Under the pieces are notes generated by a model, which searched no databases, was not told the DNA's origin, and saw only the letters and a list, made by a program, of their open reading frames with translations. A stretch of 64,000 nucleotides of DNA, taken from positions 344,167 through 408,166 of the forward strand of contig NZ_LMGY01000017.1 in NCBI RefSeq assembly GCF_001427585.1. The letters are read 5' to 3'. The DNA is from Pseudoxanthomonas sp. Root630. Lineage in GTDB: Bacteria > Pseudomonadota > Gammaproteobacteria > Xanthomonadales > Xanthomonadaceae. This document shows positions 34,501 to 45,194 of the stretch, piece after piece. The number at the start of each line of letters is the position of its first letter. Position 1 is the first letter of the stretch. The position numbers were made by a program, and so were the translations under genes.

Positions 34501-35024
34501 CGCTGGACACGCTGGAAGAAGCCATCCGCAAGATCGACCGCGAGACCCGCGGCCGCTTCAAGGACACCTTCGACCGCGTCAACGCCGGCGTGCAGCAGCT
34601 GTATCCGCGCCTGTTCGGCGGCGGCCACGCTTATCTGGAGCTGACCGGCGAGGACCTGCTGGATACCGGCGTGTCGATCATGGCGCGCCCGCCGGGCAAG
34701 CGCGTCTCCAACATCTCGCTGCTGTCCGGCGGCGAGAAGGCGATGACCGCAGTGGCGCTGGTGTTCGCCATCTTCCAGCTCAACCCCGCGCCGTTCTGCC
34801 TGCTGGACGAGGTGGACGCACCGCTGGACGAGGCCAACGTCGGCCGCTTCACCAACATGGTGAAGGAGATGAGCGAGAAGGTGCAGTTCCTGTTCGTCTC
34901 CCACAACAAGGCCACGATGGAAGCCGCACACCAGCTCAGTGGCGTTACCATGAGGGAACCCGGTGTCAGTCGCCTGGTGTCGGTGGACCTCGAAGAGGCC
35001 GCCCGCCTGGCTGGCGCCGCCTGA
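31521..35024 (+). CDS. smc: Chromosome segregation protein SMC
   Basis: A 1167-residue condensin ATPase that works with ScpA and ScpB. Walker A GPNGCGKSN is at about residues 32-40 in a typical N-terminus (MRLSTIKLSGFKSFVDPT). Long coiled coils run from about 165 to 500 and 660 to 1000, with the hinge between (about 520-640, WENAVEGALGQLIEGVLVD). The C-terminal head has LSGGEKAMTAVALVFAIF, Walker B FCLLDEVDAPLDEANV and the switch FLFVSHNKATME. ATG 31521 fits the family; a GTG seven codons upstream does not. zipA and, after an interruption, ligA follow, as in other Xanthomonadaceae. Confidence 0.97.
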   Translation: MRLSTIKLSGFKSFVDPTVLHLPTNMTGVVGPNGCGKSNIIDAVRWVMGESSASRLRGDSLTDVIFSGSSARKPVSQATVELIFDNSDHAISGEFAAFNEISVKRQVSRDGQSNYYLNGTKCRRRDITDLFLGTGLGPRSYSIIEQGMISQIIEARPEDLRVYLEEAAGISKYKERRKETETRIRHTRENLDRLSDLREEISKQLEHLKRQAKQAEQYKALQEERRVKDAEWKALEYRGLDGKLQGLREKLGQEETKLQQLIAEQREAERLLETDRVRREEAADGLNKAQGEVYQIGSTLARVEQQIQHQRELAERLKKARDEVHNALQELGQHISGDETRLNVLRDSVADAEPQLEQLREDDVMRQDALREAETALADWQQRWETHSRETAEASRAGDVERTRVDYLDRQAFEADRRREALANERAGLDLDALASAFEQLQLQHDTQKESLETLTEQVEARKQGAADVQEQQRGTQTELSDVRKRAQEARGRLSSLETLQHAALGQEQGAAMSWLQARGLDSAARVGEKLTVEPGWENAVEGALGQLIEGVLVDAPESLVDALGELGEGRIALVSGEAGDVAFSPTSLAAKVQGPAAIRRLLARLHVADDLAEARRLQAQLPDGDSVITRNGERLGNGWVRVLRSGAAKQGALLREREIQSLRGEIETLQAREAELEERLAHLRDQLLAAEQQREDAQRTLYVAHRGVSELAGQLQSQQGRVDATRTRIERIDGEIAQLVETLDASREQAREARTKLEDAVGRMGDLESARQALESERRERVDARDQAREAARTSRDTAHALALTLESQRAQIVSLSQALDRMGGQRGQLDSRLEELTLQLNEGDSPVQELDAQRQAALEHRVTADRQLAEARALLDGIDNELRQYEQTRQQRDEQALAQRERISQRKLDQQALALKAEQLSDAVVAGGFVLEDVVNTLPEVADIREWEQAVTQIDGRMRRLEPVNLAAIHEYGEASQRSEYLEAQNADLTSALDTLEEAIRKIDRETRGRFKDTFDRVNAGVQQLYPRLFGGGHAYLELTGEDLLDTGVSIMARPPGKRVSNISLLSGGEKAMTAVALVFAIFQLNPAPFCLLDEVDAPLDEANVGRFTNMVKEMSEKVQFLFVSHNKATMEAAHQLSGVTMREPGVSRLVSVDLEEAARLAGAA

Positions 35025-35058
35025 CCCTGATCGATCCCAACCTGCCGGAGAATCCCCT

Positions 35059-35793
35059 GTGTCCGACATGGCCATGCTTCGTATCGGAATCCTCGTCGCC
35101 GGCGTCCTGCTGCTGGCGGCGATCTTCCTGTTCGGACGTCCCAAGAAGCCCAGCCAGGGCCGCCGCATCGAAACCACCGAGCGCGACACCGCGCGCGTAG
35201 AGCCCAGCATCGCCGGCGACGACACCAGCGAGCAGGTGCAGGACTACAGCGGCGAACGCGTCAGCCAGCCGCAACTCGGCCTGGCCGGCGGCACGCCCGT
35301 CGTCGGCGTCGAGAGCGACCTGGGCAAGCGGCCCAACCAGGATTTCGACAAGATCGTCTCGCTGTACGTCGCGGCCAAGGCCGGCCACGTGTTGCGCGGC
35401 GAGGACATCGTCGTAGCGGCCGAGAAGACCGGCCTGACCTTCGGCCACATGAACGTGTTCCACCGGCTGGTGGAAGGGCACCCCGAACGCGGCCCGGTCT
35501 TCAGCATGGCCAACATCATGCAGCCGGGCAGCTTCGACATGGCCCACATCCGCGAACTGGAAACCCCGGCCATCGCGTTCTTCCTTACGCTGCCGGCGCC
35601 GATGACCGCACTGGAAGCCTGGGAGAAGCTGGTTCCCAACGTCGAACGCATGGCCGAACTGCTCGGCGGCGTGGTCCTCGACGACAGCCGCAACACCCTC
35701 GGCCGCCAGCGCATCCAGCACATCCGCGAAGAACTGCGCGCCTACGACCGCCAGCATGAAGCGCCGCCGCTGACGAAGGCGCCGCGTTGGTGA
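35059..35793 (+). CDS. zipA: Cell division protein ZipA
   Basis: A 244-residue inner-membrane protein that tethers FtsZ at the division site. One N-terminal helix (LRIGILVAGVLLLAAIFLFG) is followed by a basic patch GRPKKPSQGRR, a charged linker and the C-terminal FtsZ-binding domain (VSLYVAAKAGHVLRGEDIVVAAEKTGLTFG, VFSMANIMQPGSFD, AFFLTLPAPMTALEAWEKLV). GGAG at 35047-35050 is 8 bases before the GTG at 35059, which decides the start; ATGs at 35068 and 35074 are alternatives. It is shorter than E. coli ZipA (328) because the linker is short. Confidence 0.92.
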   Translation: MSDMAMLRIGILVAGVLLLAAIFLFGRPKKPSQGRRIETTERDTARVEPSIAGDDTSEQVQDYSGERVSQPQLGLAGGTPVVGVESDLGKRPNQDFDKIVSLYVAAKAGHVLRGEDIVVAAEKTGLTFGHMNVFHRLVEGHPERGPVFSMANIMQPGSFDMAHIRELETPAIAFFLTLPAPMTALEAWEKLVPNVERMAELLGGVVLDDSRNTLGRQRIQHIREELRAYDRQHEAPPLTKAPRW

Positions 35794-35821
35794 ACCACGC
35801 GGCCGATTCCAGGCCGTTCGC

Positions 35822-36010
35822 ATGACGTCGTCGCTGGATACGAATCGCGAGCTGTATCTGGCTATCGCGCGCCTCGTCAGTGAGCACGAGGCGAACGAAC
35901 GCTCTCTTGAGGTCTTTCTTCTCGCCATGGAAAGGCGAGTGTCCTTCATGCCAGAAATAAGCTGGGAGCAGTTCAAGGATTTCCTCGTCTGCGGTCAGAT
36001 CTACGAGTAG
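35822..36010 (+). CDS. Small hypothetical protein (62 aa)
   Basis: MTSSLDTNRELYLAIARLV at the N-terminus looks like an amphipathic helix. The rest (ERSLEVFLLAMERRVS, ISWEQFKDFLVCGQIYE) also looks helical and acidic. No family is recognised. Base composition is lower in GC than zipA and codon use is less biased. It begins 29 bp after zipA and is followed at once by REP repeats. It could be a real accessory gene or a chance frame. Confidence 0.4.
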   Translation: MTSSLDTNRELYLAIARLVSEHEANERSLEVFLLAMERRVSFMPEISWEQFKDFLVCGQIYE

Positions 36011-36437
36011 GGCGATCCAGCGCCGTAGGCTGGGTTGAAGCGAAGCGTAAACCCAGCATCCTCGGCCATCCGGACATCCTGCTGGGTTTGCGCTGCGCTT
36101 CAACCCAGCCTACGTAAGCAGCACGTAGGATGTGTGGAGCCGAAGGCGATACCCATCAGTGGCATGTATTGGGGTGAACGAAGCGAAGCCCAACGTCACG
36201 GGAGTGAGTTCGACTCCTGCATCGCCAGAGGTCGCGTGTTGGGGTTTGCTTCGCTCCCCCCAACCTATGGCGCCGAACAATCCGATCCGCCGTAGGCTGG
36301 GTTGAAGCGAAGCGTAAACCCAGCATCCTCGGCCATCCGGACATCCTGCTGGGTTGACCGGCTCCGCCGTTGAAAGCCATGCTTCGCTTCAACTCAGCCC
36401 ACGAGACTGATCTTCGCCGCGTGATGGAGACCTAGTC
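36011..36437. repeat. REP-rich region with a perfect 68-bp direct repeat
   Basis: Positions 36021-36088 and 36288-36355 are identical over 68 bp (start CGCCGTAGGCTGGGTTGAAG). The first copy is half of a long palindrome: arms 36024-36042 and 36096-36114 are perfect 19-bp inverted repeats. Between the copies is a second, different repeat (about 36120-36280, with TTGGGGTGAACGAAGCGAAG and its inverse near 36238-36265). No gene is credible here. Confidence 0.85.
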
Positions 36438-36755
36438 TTGGAAACACTCCTCATCCTGCTGCAGACGATCTTCATCGCCGGGTTCACGCACCAGATCGTC
36501 TTCTGGTTGCTCTTCTTCTGCGTCGTCAAGGTGCGGATCGCCGACAAGGCGCTCGTGGTCGATGACGCGCCGTGGTTCTCGTTCCTGTGGACGAAGTGGC
36601 CGCACGAAGAGATGCGGGCGTACCGGCGAAGCCTCAGCGATGAAGAAAAGAAGCGTTGGATCAACCGGTACCTCTGCAACGCGAATTTCCTTGGGCTGCT
36701 GCTGATGGGGCTTTTCATGCTGGGCGTGTTGTCGATGGCAATCGTTCGGGATTGA
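36438..36755 (+). CDS. Small two-helix membrane protein of unknown function
   Basis: A 105-residue protein from a TTG start at 36438, supported by GGAGA at 36426-36430 and 7-base spacing; no ATG follows until residue 58. Two hydrophobic segments flank a charged middle: LLILLQTIFIAGFTHQIVFWLLFF (about 4-27) and NFLGLLLMGLFMLGVLSMAIV (about 83-103). The middle DEEKKRWINRYLCNAN is polar and probably cytoplasmic. No family is recognised. It sits in the accessory block between zipA and ligA, between REP repeats. Confidence 0.55.
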   Translation: METLLILLQTIFIAGFTHQIVFWLLFFCVVKVRIADKALVVDDAPWFSFLWTKWPHEEMRAYRRSLSDEEKKRWINRYLCNANFLGLLLMGLFMLGVLSMAIVRD

Positions 36756-36767
36756 GAAGCGCACAGG

Positions 36768-36852
36768 TTGGGTTGAAGCACAGCGGAAACCCAGCGCTCA
36801 AGGGTTCCGGATGGATCGCTGGGTTTGCGCTTCGCTCCAACCCAGCCTACGG
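36768..36852. repeat. REP-type palindrome of the GGTTGGGTTGAAGC family
   Basis: CAGGTTGGGTTGAAGC at 36768-36783 is mirrored by CGCTCCAACCCAGCCTACG near 36834-36852, with GGAAACCCAGCG / CGCTGGGTTTGCG as the inner arms. It is related to the repeats at 36021-36355. Confidence 0.75.
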
Positions 36853-36903
36853 TCTGTATGGGGGCCTTGGCCCACCCCCTCGCGATCCCGCACACTGCGT
36901 GCC

Positions 36904-37248
36904 ATGCCCCGCAACGTCCTTTTCATCTGTACCCAGAACCGCCTGCGCAGCCCGACGGCGGAGCAGGTGTTCGCCGATTGGCCGGGTATCGAGACCGCGT
37001 CGGCCGGGCTGGGCCACGAAGCCGGCACGCCGGTGTCGCCCGAGGTGCTGGCCTGGGCGGACCTGGTCTTCGTGATGGAGAAGGCCCATCGCAACCGTCT
37101 GGCGAAGCGGTTCCGCGCGCATCTCAACGGCAAGCGGGTGATCTGCCTCGACATCCCCGACGACTACGACTTCATGGACCCCGTGCTCATTCAATTGTTG
37201 AAGCAGAAGGTGACGCGATTCCTGCCTGTCAACGCGGGGACATCATGA
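36904..37248 (+). CDS. Low-molecular-weight protein tyrosine phosphatase-like protein
   Basis: A 114-residue protein with a P-loop of the C(X)5R(S/T) type at the very start: CTQNRLRS, cysteine 9 and arginine 15. A C-terminal DIPDDYDFMDP holds candidate general-acid aspartates. It belongs to the short predicted-phosphatase group (about 105-115 residues) rather than the classic 150-residue LMW-PTPs. Substrate is unknown. The stop overlaps the next start (ATGA, 37245-37248), so it is coupled to the GFA-like gene. Confidence 0.8.
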   Translation: MPRNVLFICTQNRLRSPTAEQVFADWPGIETASAGLGHEAGTPVSPEVLAWADLVFVMEKAHRNRLAKRFRAHLNGKRVICLDIPDDYDFMDPVLIQLLKQKVTRFLPVNAGTS

Positions 37249-37604
37249 GCCGCCCCTTGCAGACCTGGACCGGCAGCTGCCACTGCGGCGCGGTCCGGTT
37301 CGAGATCGACACCGACTTTCCCGAGCTGACGCAATGCGACTGCTCGATCTGCCGCAAGAAGAACGCGCTGATGGTGAAGGTGCACGAGCGCGCCTTCCGC
37401 CTGCTGGCCGGCGCCGACGCACTCGCCGACTACCAGTTCCACACGCACACCGCGCACCACCATTTCTGCAGGCTATGCGGCATCTACCCATTTCACCGCA
37501 AGCGCGTCACCCCGGACTACTACGGCATCAACGTCTACTGCCTGGACGGGTTCGATCCGGCCGGCATCCCGGTACGGATGACGGTGGGCGCGGGCATGCC
37601 GTGA
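37245..37604 (+). CDS. GFA (glutathione-dependent formaldehyde-activating-like) family protein
   Basis: A 119-residue zinc protein of the GFA/CENP-V fold. The conserved ligands are visible: CHCG (12-15), CDCSIC (31-36) and CRLCG (75-79). Gfa itself was proposed to join formaldehyde to glutathione; most family members are uncharacterised, and this one may have another role. It is translationally coupled to the phosphatase-like gene upstream. Confidence 0.87.
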   Translation: MSRPLQTWTGSCHCGAVRFEIDTDFPELTQCDCSICRKKNALMVKVHERAFRLLAGADALADYQFHTHTAHHHFCRLCGIYPFHRKRVTPDYYGINVYCLDGFDPAGIPVRMTVGAGMP

Positions 37605-37627
37605 GACGGCTCCGCTAGACTGCGCGC

Positions 37628-38155
37628 ATGTGCCGCTTCGTCACCGCCACGCTGCCCGCCACCGCGCCGATCGCTGCGCTGGATGCGATCGCGCGTGCGC
37701 ATGGCCGGCAGCTCCGTCCCCTGGCCAGCCCGTCGGTCCAGCAGCACCTGGTGGCGGGTGAGTCCTATTTCCTGACGACGCTCGGCGAATGCGATTGTGG
37801 CGGACCGCTGGGTCGTGGACGTTCGTCGCAGACGACCGACTGGGACGAGAAAGCGCGCCGGCTGGCGCTCAAGGGCTGGAGTCCGACCAAGGTGGCGCGG
37901 GCGCTGGGCCAGAAGCGGGAGCACGCGGACGCGGATGCCGAGGCGGAGGCGCGGCGCGTCGACGAGGCGATGGCCACATGGGTGGCCTTCATCAAGGACG
38001 TGCTGCAGTCCGGCCATGTGCGTGAACTGGGCCTGCTGCTGCACCAGTACCGCGGCCCGCTGGATGAGGACGTCAGCGTGCGCGAACGCCGTCCGGTGAA
38101 AGTGACGCCCGCGCTGCCCGAGGTCCTGCGCGACCTGGATGAGGACGTGCTGTAG
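37628..38155 (+). CDS. Conserved-looking hypothetical protein with CDCG motif
   Basis: A 175-residue cytoplasmic protein starting MCRFVTATLPATAPIAALDAI. A CDCGGPLGRG motif (cysteines 55 and 57) and a WDEKARRLALKGWSPTKVARAL helix segment stand out. The second half is helical and charged (ADADAEAEARRVDEAMATW, FIKDVLQSGHVRELGLLLHQY). No family is recognised. Normal codon bias and a 23-bp gap to the GFA gene suggest that it is real and co-transcribed. Confidence 0.65.
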   Translation: MCRFVTATLPATAPIAALDAIARAHGRQLRPLASPSVQQHLVAGESYFLTTLGECDCGGPLGRGRSSQTTDWDEKARRLALKGWSPTKVARALGQKREHADADAEAEARRVDEAMATWVAFIKDVLQSGHVRELGLLLHQYRGPLDEDVSVRERRPVKVTPALPEVLRDLDEDVL

Positions 38156-38170
38156 CTGTTCCACGACTGA

Positions 38171-41775
<3,605 letters not shown>

Positions 41776-41810
41776 AAGCCAGCCAAACACGCCACGCGCA
41801 CGCTTCCGGC

Positions 41811-41824
41811 TGCAAACGATTACG
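41811..41824. promoter_or_regulatory. Weak LacI-operator-like site upstream of the DUF3011 gene
   Basis: TGCAAACGATTACG shares the core of the six operators but has mismatches at the outer positions. It lies 61 bp before the DUF3011 start. It may be chance. Confidence 0.2.
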
Positions 41825-41884
41825 TGGGCGCGCGTTCATGATCGCTGCGTAGATTGCGTTCCAACACCCACGAGGACGCACGCC

Positions 41885-42646
41885 ATGGAACGCTCCCTGA
41901 TCGCAACGCTGGTGCTGGGCACGGTTGCGTTGTTCGGTACGGCGGCCGTCAAGGCCGCACCGCAGTACGACGATCGCTATTACGGCAACGGGCAGGTCGT
42001 GCGCTGCGAATCCACCGACAACCGCTACCGCGAATGCCGCATGGAGACGCGCGGTGGCGTGCAGGTCGTGCGGCAGATCTCCAAGACGCGCTGCGAGGAA
42101 GGCCGCAACTGGGGCCGCACGCGGGATGGCGTGTGGGTCGACCGCGGCTGCCGCGCCGAGTTCGCCAGCGGCCGCGGTGGCGGGGGCAACGCCCAGCGCA
42201 TCCGTTGCGAATCGAACGACGGGCGTTCGCGTACCTGTGCCATCAATGGCCGCGGCGACGTGCGCCTGGTCCGCCAGTTGTCCAAGGCGCGCTGCACCGA
42301 GGGCTACAGCTGGGGCCAGGATCGCAACGCGATCTGGGTGTCGCGCGGCTGTCGAGCGGAGTTCGAGGTGTACGGTCGCGGCAACGGCTGGAGTGGCGGC
42401 GGCTGGAACAACGGGGGCTGGAACAACGGCGGCTACGACAATGGGCATGGCAACGGCTATGGCCAGACCTTCCGGTGCGAGTCCGAGAAGGGCCGCACGC
42501 GGACCTGTGGCATCGAAGGCCGCGGGCGCGTGCAGTTGGTCCGCCAGCTGTCCAATGCCGCCTGCATCGAGGGCCGTACCTGGGGCCAGGATGGCCGCGG
42601 GGTGTGGGTGACCGACGGCTGCCGGGCCGACTTCCGGACCTGGTGA
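41885..42646 (+). CDS. Secreted protein with three DUF3011 repeats
   Basis: A 253-residue protein with a signal peptide (IATLVLGTVALFGTAAVKA). Three repeats of about 57 residues start near 38, 105 and 195. Each has four cysteines with exactly the same spacing, C-x9-C-x18-C-x18-C (41/51/70/89, 108/118/137/156, 198/208/227/246), and ends in W.. GCRA[DE]F. This should give two disulfides per repeat in the periplasm. A Gly/Asn/Trp-rich linker (about 165-193) separates repeats 2 and 3. DUF3011 proteins are typical of Xanthomonadaceae; the function is unknown, though some relatives are annotated as mannan-binding. GAGGA precedes the ATG. Confidence 0.85.
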   Translation: MERSLIATLVLGTVALFGTAAVKAAPQYDDRYYGNGQVVRCESTDNRYRECRMETRGGVQVVRQISKTRCEEGRNWGRTRDGVWVDRGCRAEFASGRGGGGNAQRIRCESNDGRSRTCAINGRGDVRLVRQLSKARCTEGYSWGQDRNAIWVSRGCRAEFEVYGRGNGWSGGGWNNGGWNNGGYDNGHGNGYGQTFRCESEKGRTRTCGIEGRGRVQLVRQLSNAACIEGRTWGQDGRGVWVTDGCRADFRTW

Positions 42647-42682
42647 TGCCCCGGGCGTGAGTGGGGGCGCGGGAGGGGCCGG

Positions 42683-42688
42683 TACAAT
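42683..42688 (+). promoter_or_regulatory. -10 box of mtnA, leaderless arrangement
   Basis: TACAAT is separated from the mtnA ATG by six bases (GGCCCC), so transcription should start at the first base of the start codon. No ribosome site exists between them. Confidence 0.5.
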
Positions 42689-42694
42689 GGCCCC

Positions 42695-43753
42695 ATGACC
42701 GACCCCATCGACTACGCCCGCTACGACCGCATCCGTCCCATCCGCTGGACCGGCGGCGCCCTGGAACTGCTGGACCAGCGCAAGCTCCCGTTCGTTGTGG
42801 AGTACCTGAGCTGCACCACCAGCGATGACGTCGCCGCCGCCATCCATGACCTGGCCGTGCGCGGCGCACCGGCGATCGGCATCGCCGCCGCCTGGGGCGT
42901 GGTGCTGGCCTCGCGCGAGGTGCTGGCCGCCACGCCGGCCGACGCGGCGGAGAAGCTGGAACCCGCCCTGCAACGCCTCAACGCCGCACGTCCCACCGCG
43001 GTGAACCTGGCCTGGGCGCTGGCCCGCATGCGCGCGGCGCTGAAGACCGCCGGCAGCGACTGGCGCGGCGTGCTGGAGCTGGAAGCCCTGGCCATCGCCG
43101 AGGAAGACCTCGCGGCCAACCGCCACATGGGCGAGCTGGGCGCGGCGCTGATCGCGACCGGCAGCGGCGTGCTGACCCACTGCAACACGGGTTCGCTGGC
43201 CACGGCCGGTTTCGGCACCGCGTTGGGCGTGATCCGCGCCGGCGTGGCGCAGGGCCGCATCGGCAAGGTCTACGCCGGCGAAACCCGGCCGTGGCAGCAG
43301 GGCGCGCGCCTGACCGCGTGGGAACTGCAGCAGGACGGTATTCCGGCCACCCTGATCGCCGACTCGGCCGCGTCGCACCTGATGAAGACCGGGGCGGTGC
43401 AGTGGGTGGTGGTGGGCGCGGACCGCATCTGCGCCAACGGCGACACCGCCAACAAGATCGGCACCTATCAACTGGCGATCGCCGCGCGCCACCACGGCGC
43501 GAAGTTCATGGTGGTGGCGCCGTCGTCCACGGTGGACATGGCCACGCCGAACGGCGATGCGATCCACATCGAAGAACGCGACCCGGCCGAACTGCTGGGC
43601 ATCGGCGGCACCCGCATCGTGGCCGAGGGCGTGGCGGCGTGGAATCCCGTGTTCGACGTCACCCCGGCCGAGCTGATCGATGCCATCGTCACCGAGAAGG
43701 GCGTGATCGAGCAGCCCGACGAAGCGCGCATGCGCGCGGCCTTCGGCGGATAG
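42695..43753 (+). CDS. mtnA: S-methyl-5-thioribose-1-phosphate isomerase
   Basis: A 352-residue isomerase of the methionine salvage pathway that turns methylthioribose-1-phosphate into methylthioribulose-1-phosphate. The catalytic Cys163 lies in [13 protein letters not shown] and Asp243 in [20 protein letters not shown]. The N-terminal [13 protein letters not shown] and C-terminal [12 protein letters not shown] are standard for MtnA (eIF2B-like fold). The gene stands alone; other salvage genes are not in the window. It appears to be leaderless (see the -10 box upstream). Confidence 0.95.
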   Translation: MTDPIDYARYDRIRPIRWTGGALELLDQRKLPFVVEYLSCTTSDDVAAAIHDLAVRGAPAIGIAAAWGVVLASREVLAATPADAAEKLEPALQRLNAARPTAVNLAWALARMRAALKTAGSDWRGVLELEALAIAEEDLAANRHMGELGAALIATGSGVLTHCNTGSLATAGFGTALGVIRAGVAQGRIGKVYAGETRPWQQGARLTAWELQQDGIPATLIADSAASHLMKTGAVQWVVVGADRICANGDTANKIGTYQLAIAARHHGAKFMVVAPSSTVDMATPNGDAIHIEERDPAELLGIGGTRIVAEGVAAWNPVFDVTPAELIDAIVTEKGVIEQPDEARMRAAFGG

Positions 43754-43928
43754 GTCGCGCCATGGGGGAAGGGCACGGGGAGCCTGAAAACGACGTAGCG
43801 CGTCAGTCCGACGCGGCGCGGAGCCGCGTCCGATGAGGCGCCGGCGCCGTCGAAACCCTGCTGCGGCGGGCGCGAGCCCGCTGGCACGGGAGTTGCACCG
43901 CCTGGGTGACGTTGGCCAGGAGTCGCGC

Positions 43929-45074
43929 ATGCGCGCACGCTCTTATCCCGATTCGCCCGTGGTGGCGCCCGGCATGCTGCGCAGCTTGCGGGGCCTGCTT
44001 GCGCGCGATTCCACGCGGGGTCTCGATGCGTCCGAGCGCGAAGACCTGACTCAGGCGCAGCTGCGCGCCACCCGGCCCATCGTCAGCGGCGTGCTGCTGT
44101 GCGGTGCGGTGCTGCTGGCGATCATCGCCGCGTTCGAACTGGCGGGCGCCACGCCCACGATCGGTTACCCGGCCTGGTTGCAGTTGCTGGTGGCGGGCGT
44201 GGTGGCGGGGTGCGCTGCGGGCGTGGCGCGCCTGACCCAGTGGCAGCAGCGCCTGATGCTGACCCTGGTGGCGACGCTGCTGACGGGCATCTTCATGAGC
44301 ATGCCGCTGCCGGGCGCGACCGGGCAGCTGGCGCTGCGCACGGGTTTGTTCCAACTGCTGCCGCTGGCGCTGATGGCGCTGATGGTGCGGCCGGTGTCGC
44401 TGCTGGCGTTCGCGCTGTTGATCGTGGTGATGGCGCAGTTGCGCATCGTGTTGCACGGCGCGCCCGGCACGGGCAGTGCGCTGTACTGGCTGTACACGCT
44501 GACGACCATCGGATTCGGCCTGGTCCTGGCCGGCTACCGCACCGACTTCGCCGTGTCGGCGTGGCAGATGCGCCGCCGGCTGGTGGAGCAGGCGCATACC
44601 GATGCGCTCACCGGCCTGCTCAACCGCAACGGCTGGAGCGAACGCGCCGACGCCCTGCATGCGCGTGCGGCGGCCGCCGGCATGCCGGTCGCGCTGGTCG
44701 TGCTGGACATCGACTACTTCAAGCGCGTCAACGATCGCCTGGGGCACGACGGCGGCGACGCGGTGCTGCAGCGGCTCGGCGCGATCATGCGTGCGCGTAC
44801 CGGTGGCGACGAGGGCTGCGCTGCGCGTATCGGCGGCGAGGAATTCGCGGTGCTGCTGGAAGGCGACGACGCGCTGTCCGCCACTGCGTTCGCCGAGCGG
44901 GTGCGTGGCGAATTCGGCAAGGAACACGACGGCGTCGTCGCGACGCTCTCCGCGGGCATCGCCGAGCACGTGGCGGGCGAATCGCTGCGTGAACAGATGC
45001 GGCGCGCGGACCAGGCGCTCTACGAAGCGAAGCGGGAAGGCCGCGATCGCGTGTGCGTGGCACCACGTTCCTGA
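43929..45074 (+). CDS. Membrane-bound diguanylate cyclase (GGDEF)
   Basis: A 381-residue protein that should make cyclic di-GMP. Five or six membrane helices fill residues about 50-205 (PIVSGVLLCGAVLLAIIAAFEL, MLTLVATLLTGIFMSMPLPG, LALMALMVRPVSLLAFALLIV), then a GGDEF domain (AHTDALTGLLNRNGW, VVLDIDYFKRVNDRLGHDGGD) with the active-site motif GGEEF at about 302-306. The RxxD inhibitory site is not at its usual place five residues before GGEEF, so product inhibition may be absent. AGGAG at 43918-43922 fixes the ATG at 43929; the frame extends 32 codons further upstream. Confidence 0.92.
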   Translation: MRARSYPDSPVVAPGMLRSLRGLLARDSTRGLDASEREDLTQAQLRATRPIVSGVLLCGAVLLAIIAAFELAGATPTIGYPAWLQLLVAGVVAGCAAGVARLTQWQQRLMLTLVATLLTGIFMSMPLPGATGQLALRTGLFQLLPLALMALMVRPVSLLAFALLIVVMAQLRIVLHGAPGTGSALYWLYTLTTIGFGLVLAGYRTDFAVSAWQMRRRLVEQAHTDALTGLLNRNGWSERADALHARAAAAGMPVALVVLDIDYFKRVNDRLGHDGGDAVLQRLGAIMRARTGGDEGCAARIGGEEFAVLLEGDDALSATAFAERVRGEFGKEHDGVVATLSAGIAEHVAGESLREQMRRADQALYEAKREGRDRVCVAPRS

Positions 45075-45194
45075 ACGCCATAGCTGAACGACCCGCCTTC
45101 ATTCCCAACATCACGATCCTGCGCTAGCATCCCCTGACTTTTCCGCGCGGGGACTGTCGGAGTGGCCCGCGCGTTCATTCGATGCCAGGGGACC

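Noticed and set aside
31386..35225. A 1279-codon open frame on the minus strand opposite smc and zipA
   Set aside because: It lacks family motifs and is low-complexity (Leu/Ala/Gln/Arg-rich). It mirrors codon bias of the plus-strand genes in GC-rich DNA. The same holds for long antisense frames at 7020-9377, 10793-13927, 15543-18605, 20220-22820 and 38207-40816.
36011..36437. CRISPR array or tandem gene duplication suggested by repeated 68-bp units
   Set aside because: There are only two copies, irregular spacing and internal palindromes of REP type; no cas genes are present.
41811..41824. Seventh LacI-type operator upstream of the DUF3011 gene
   Set aside because: Outer bases do not fit (TGC..., ...TACG), and the gene has no link to the sugar locus. 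Kept only as a low-confidence site.
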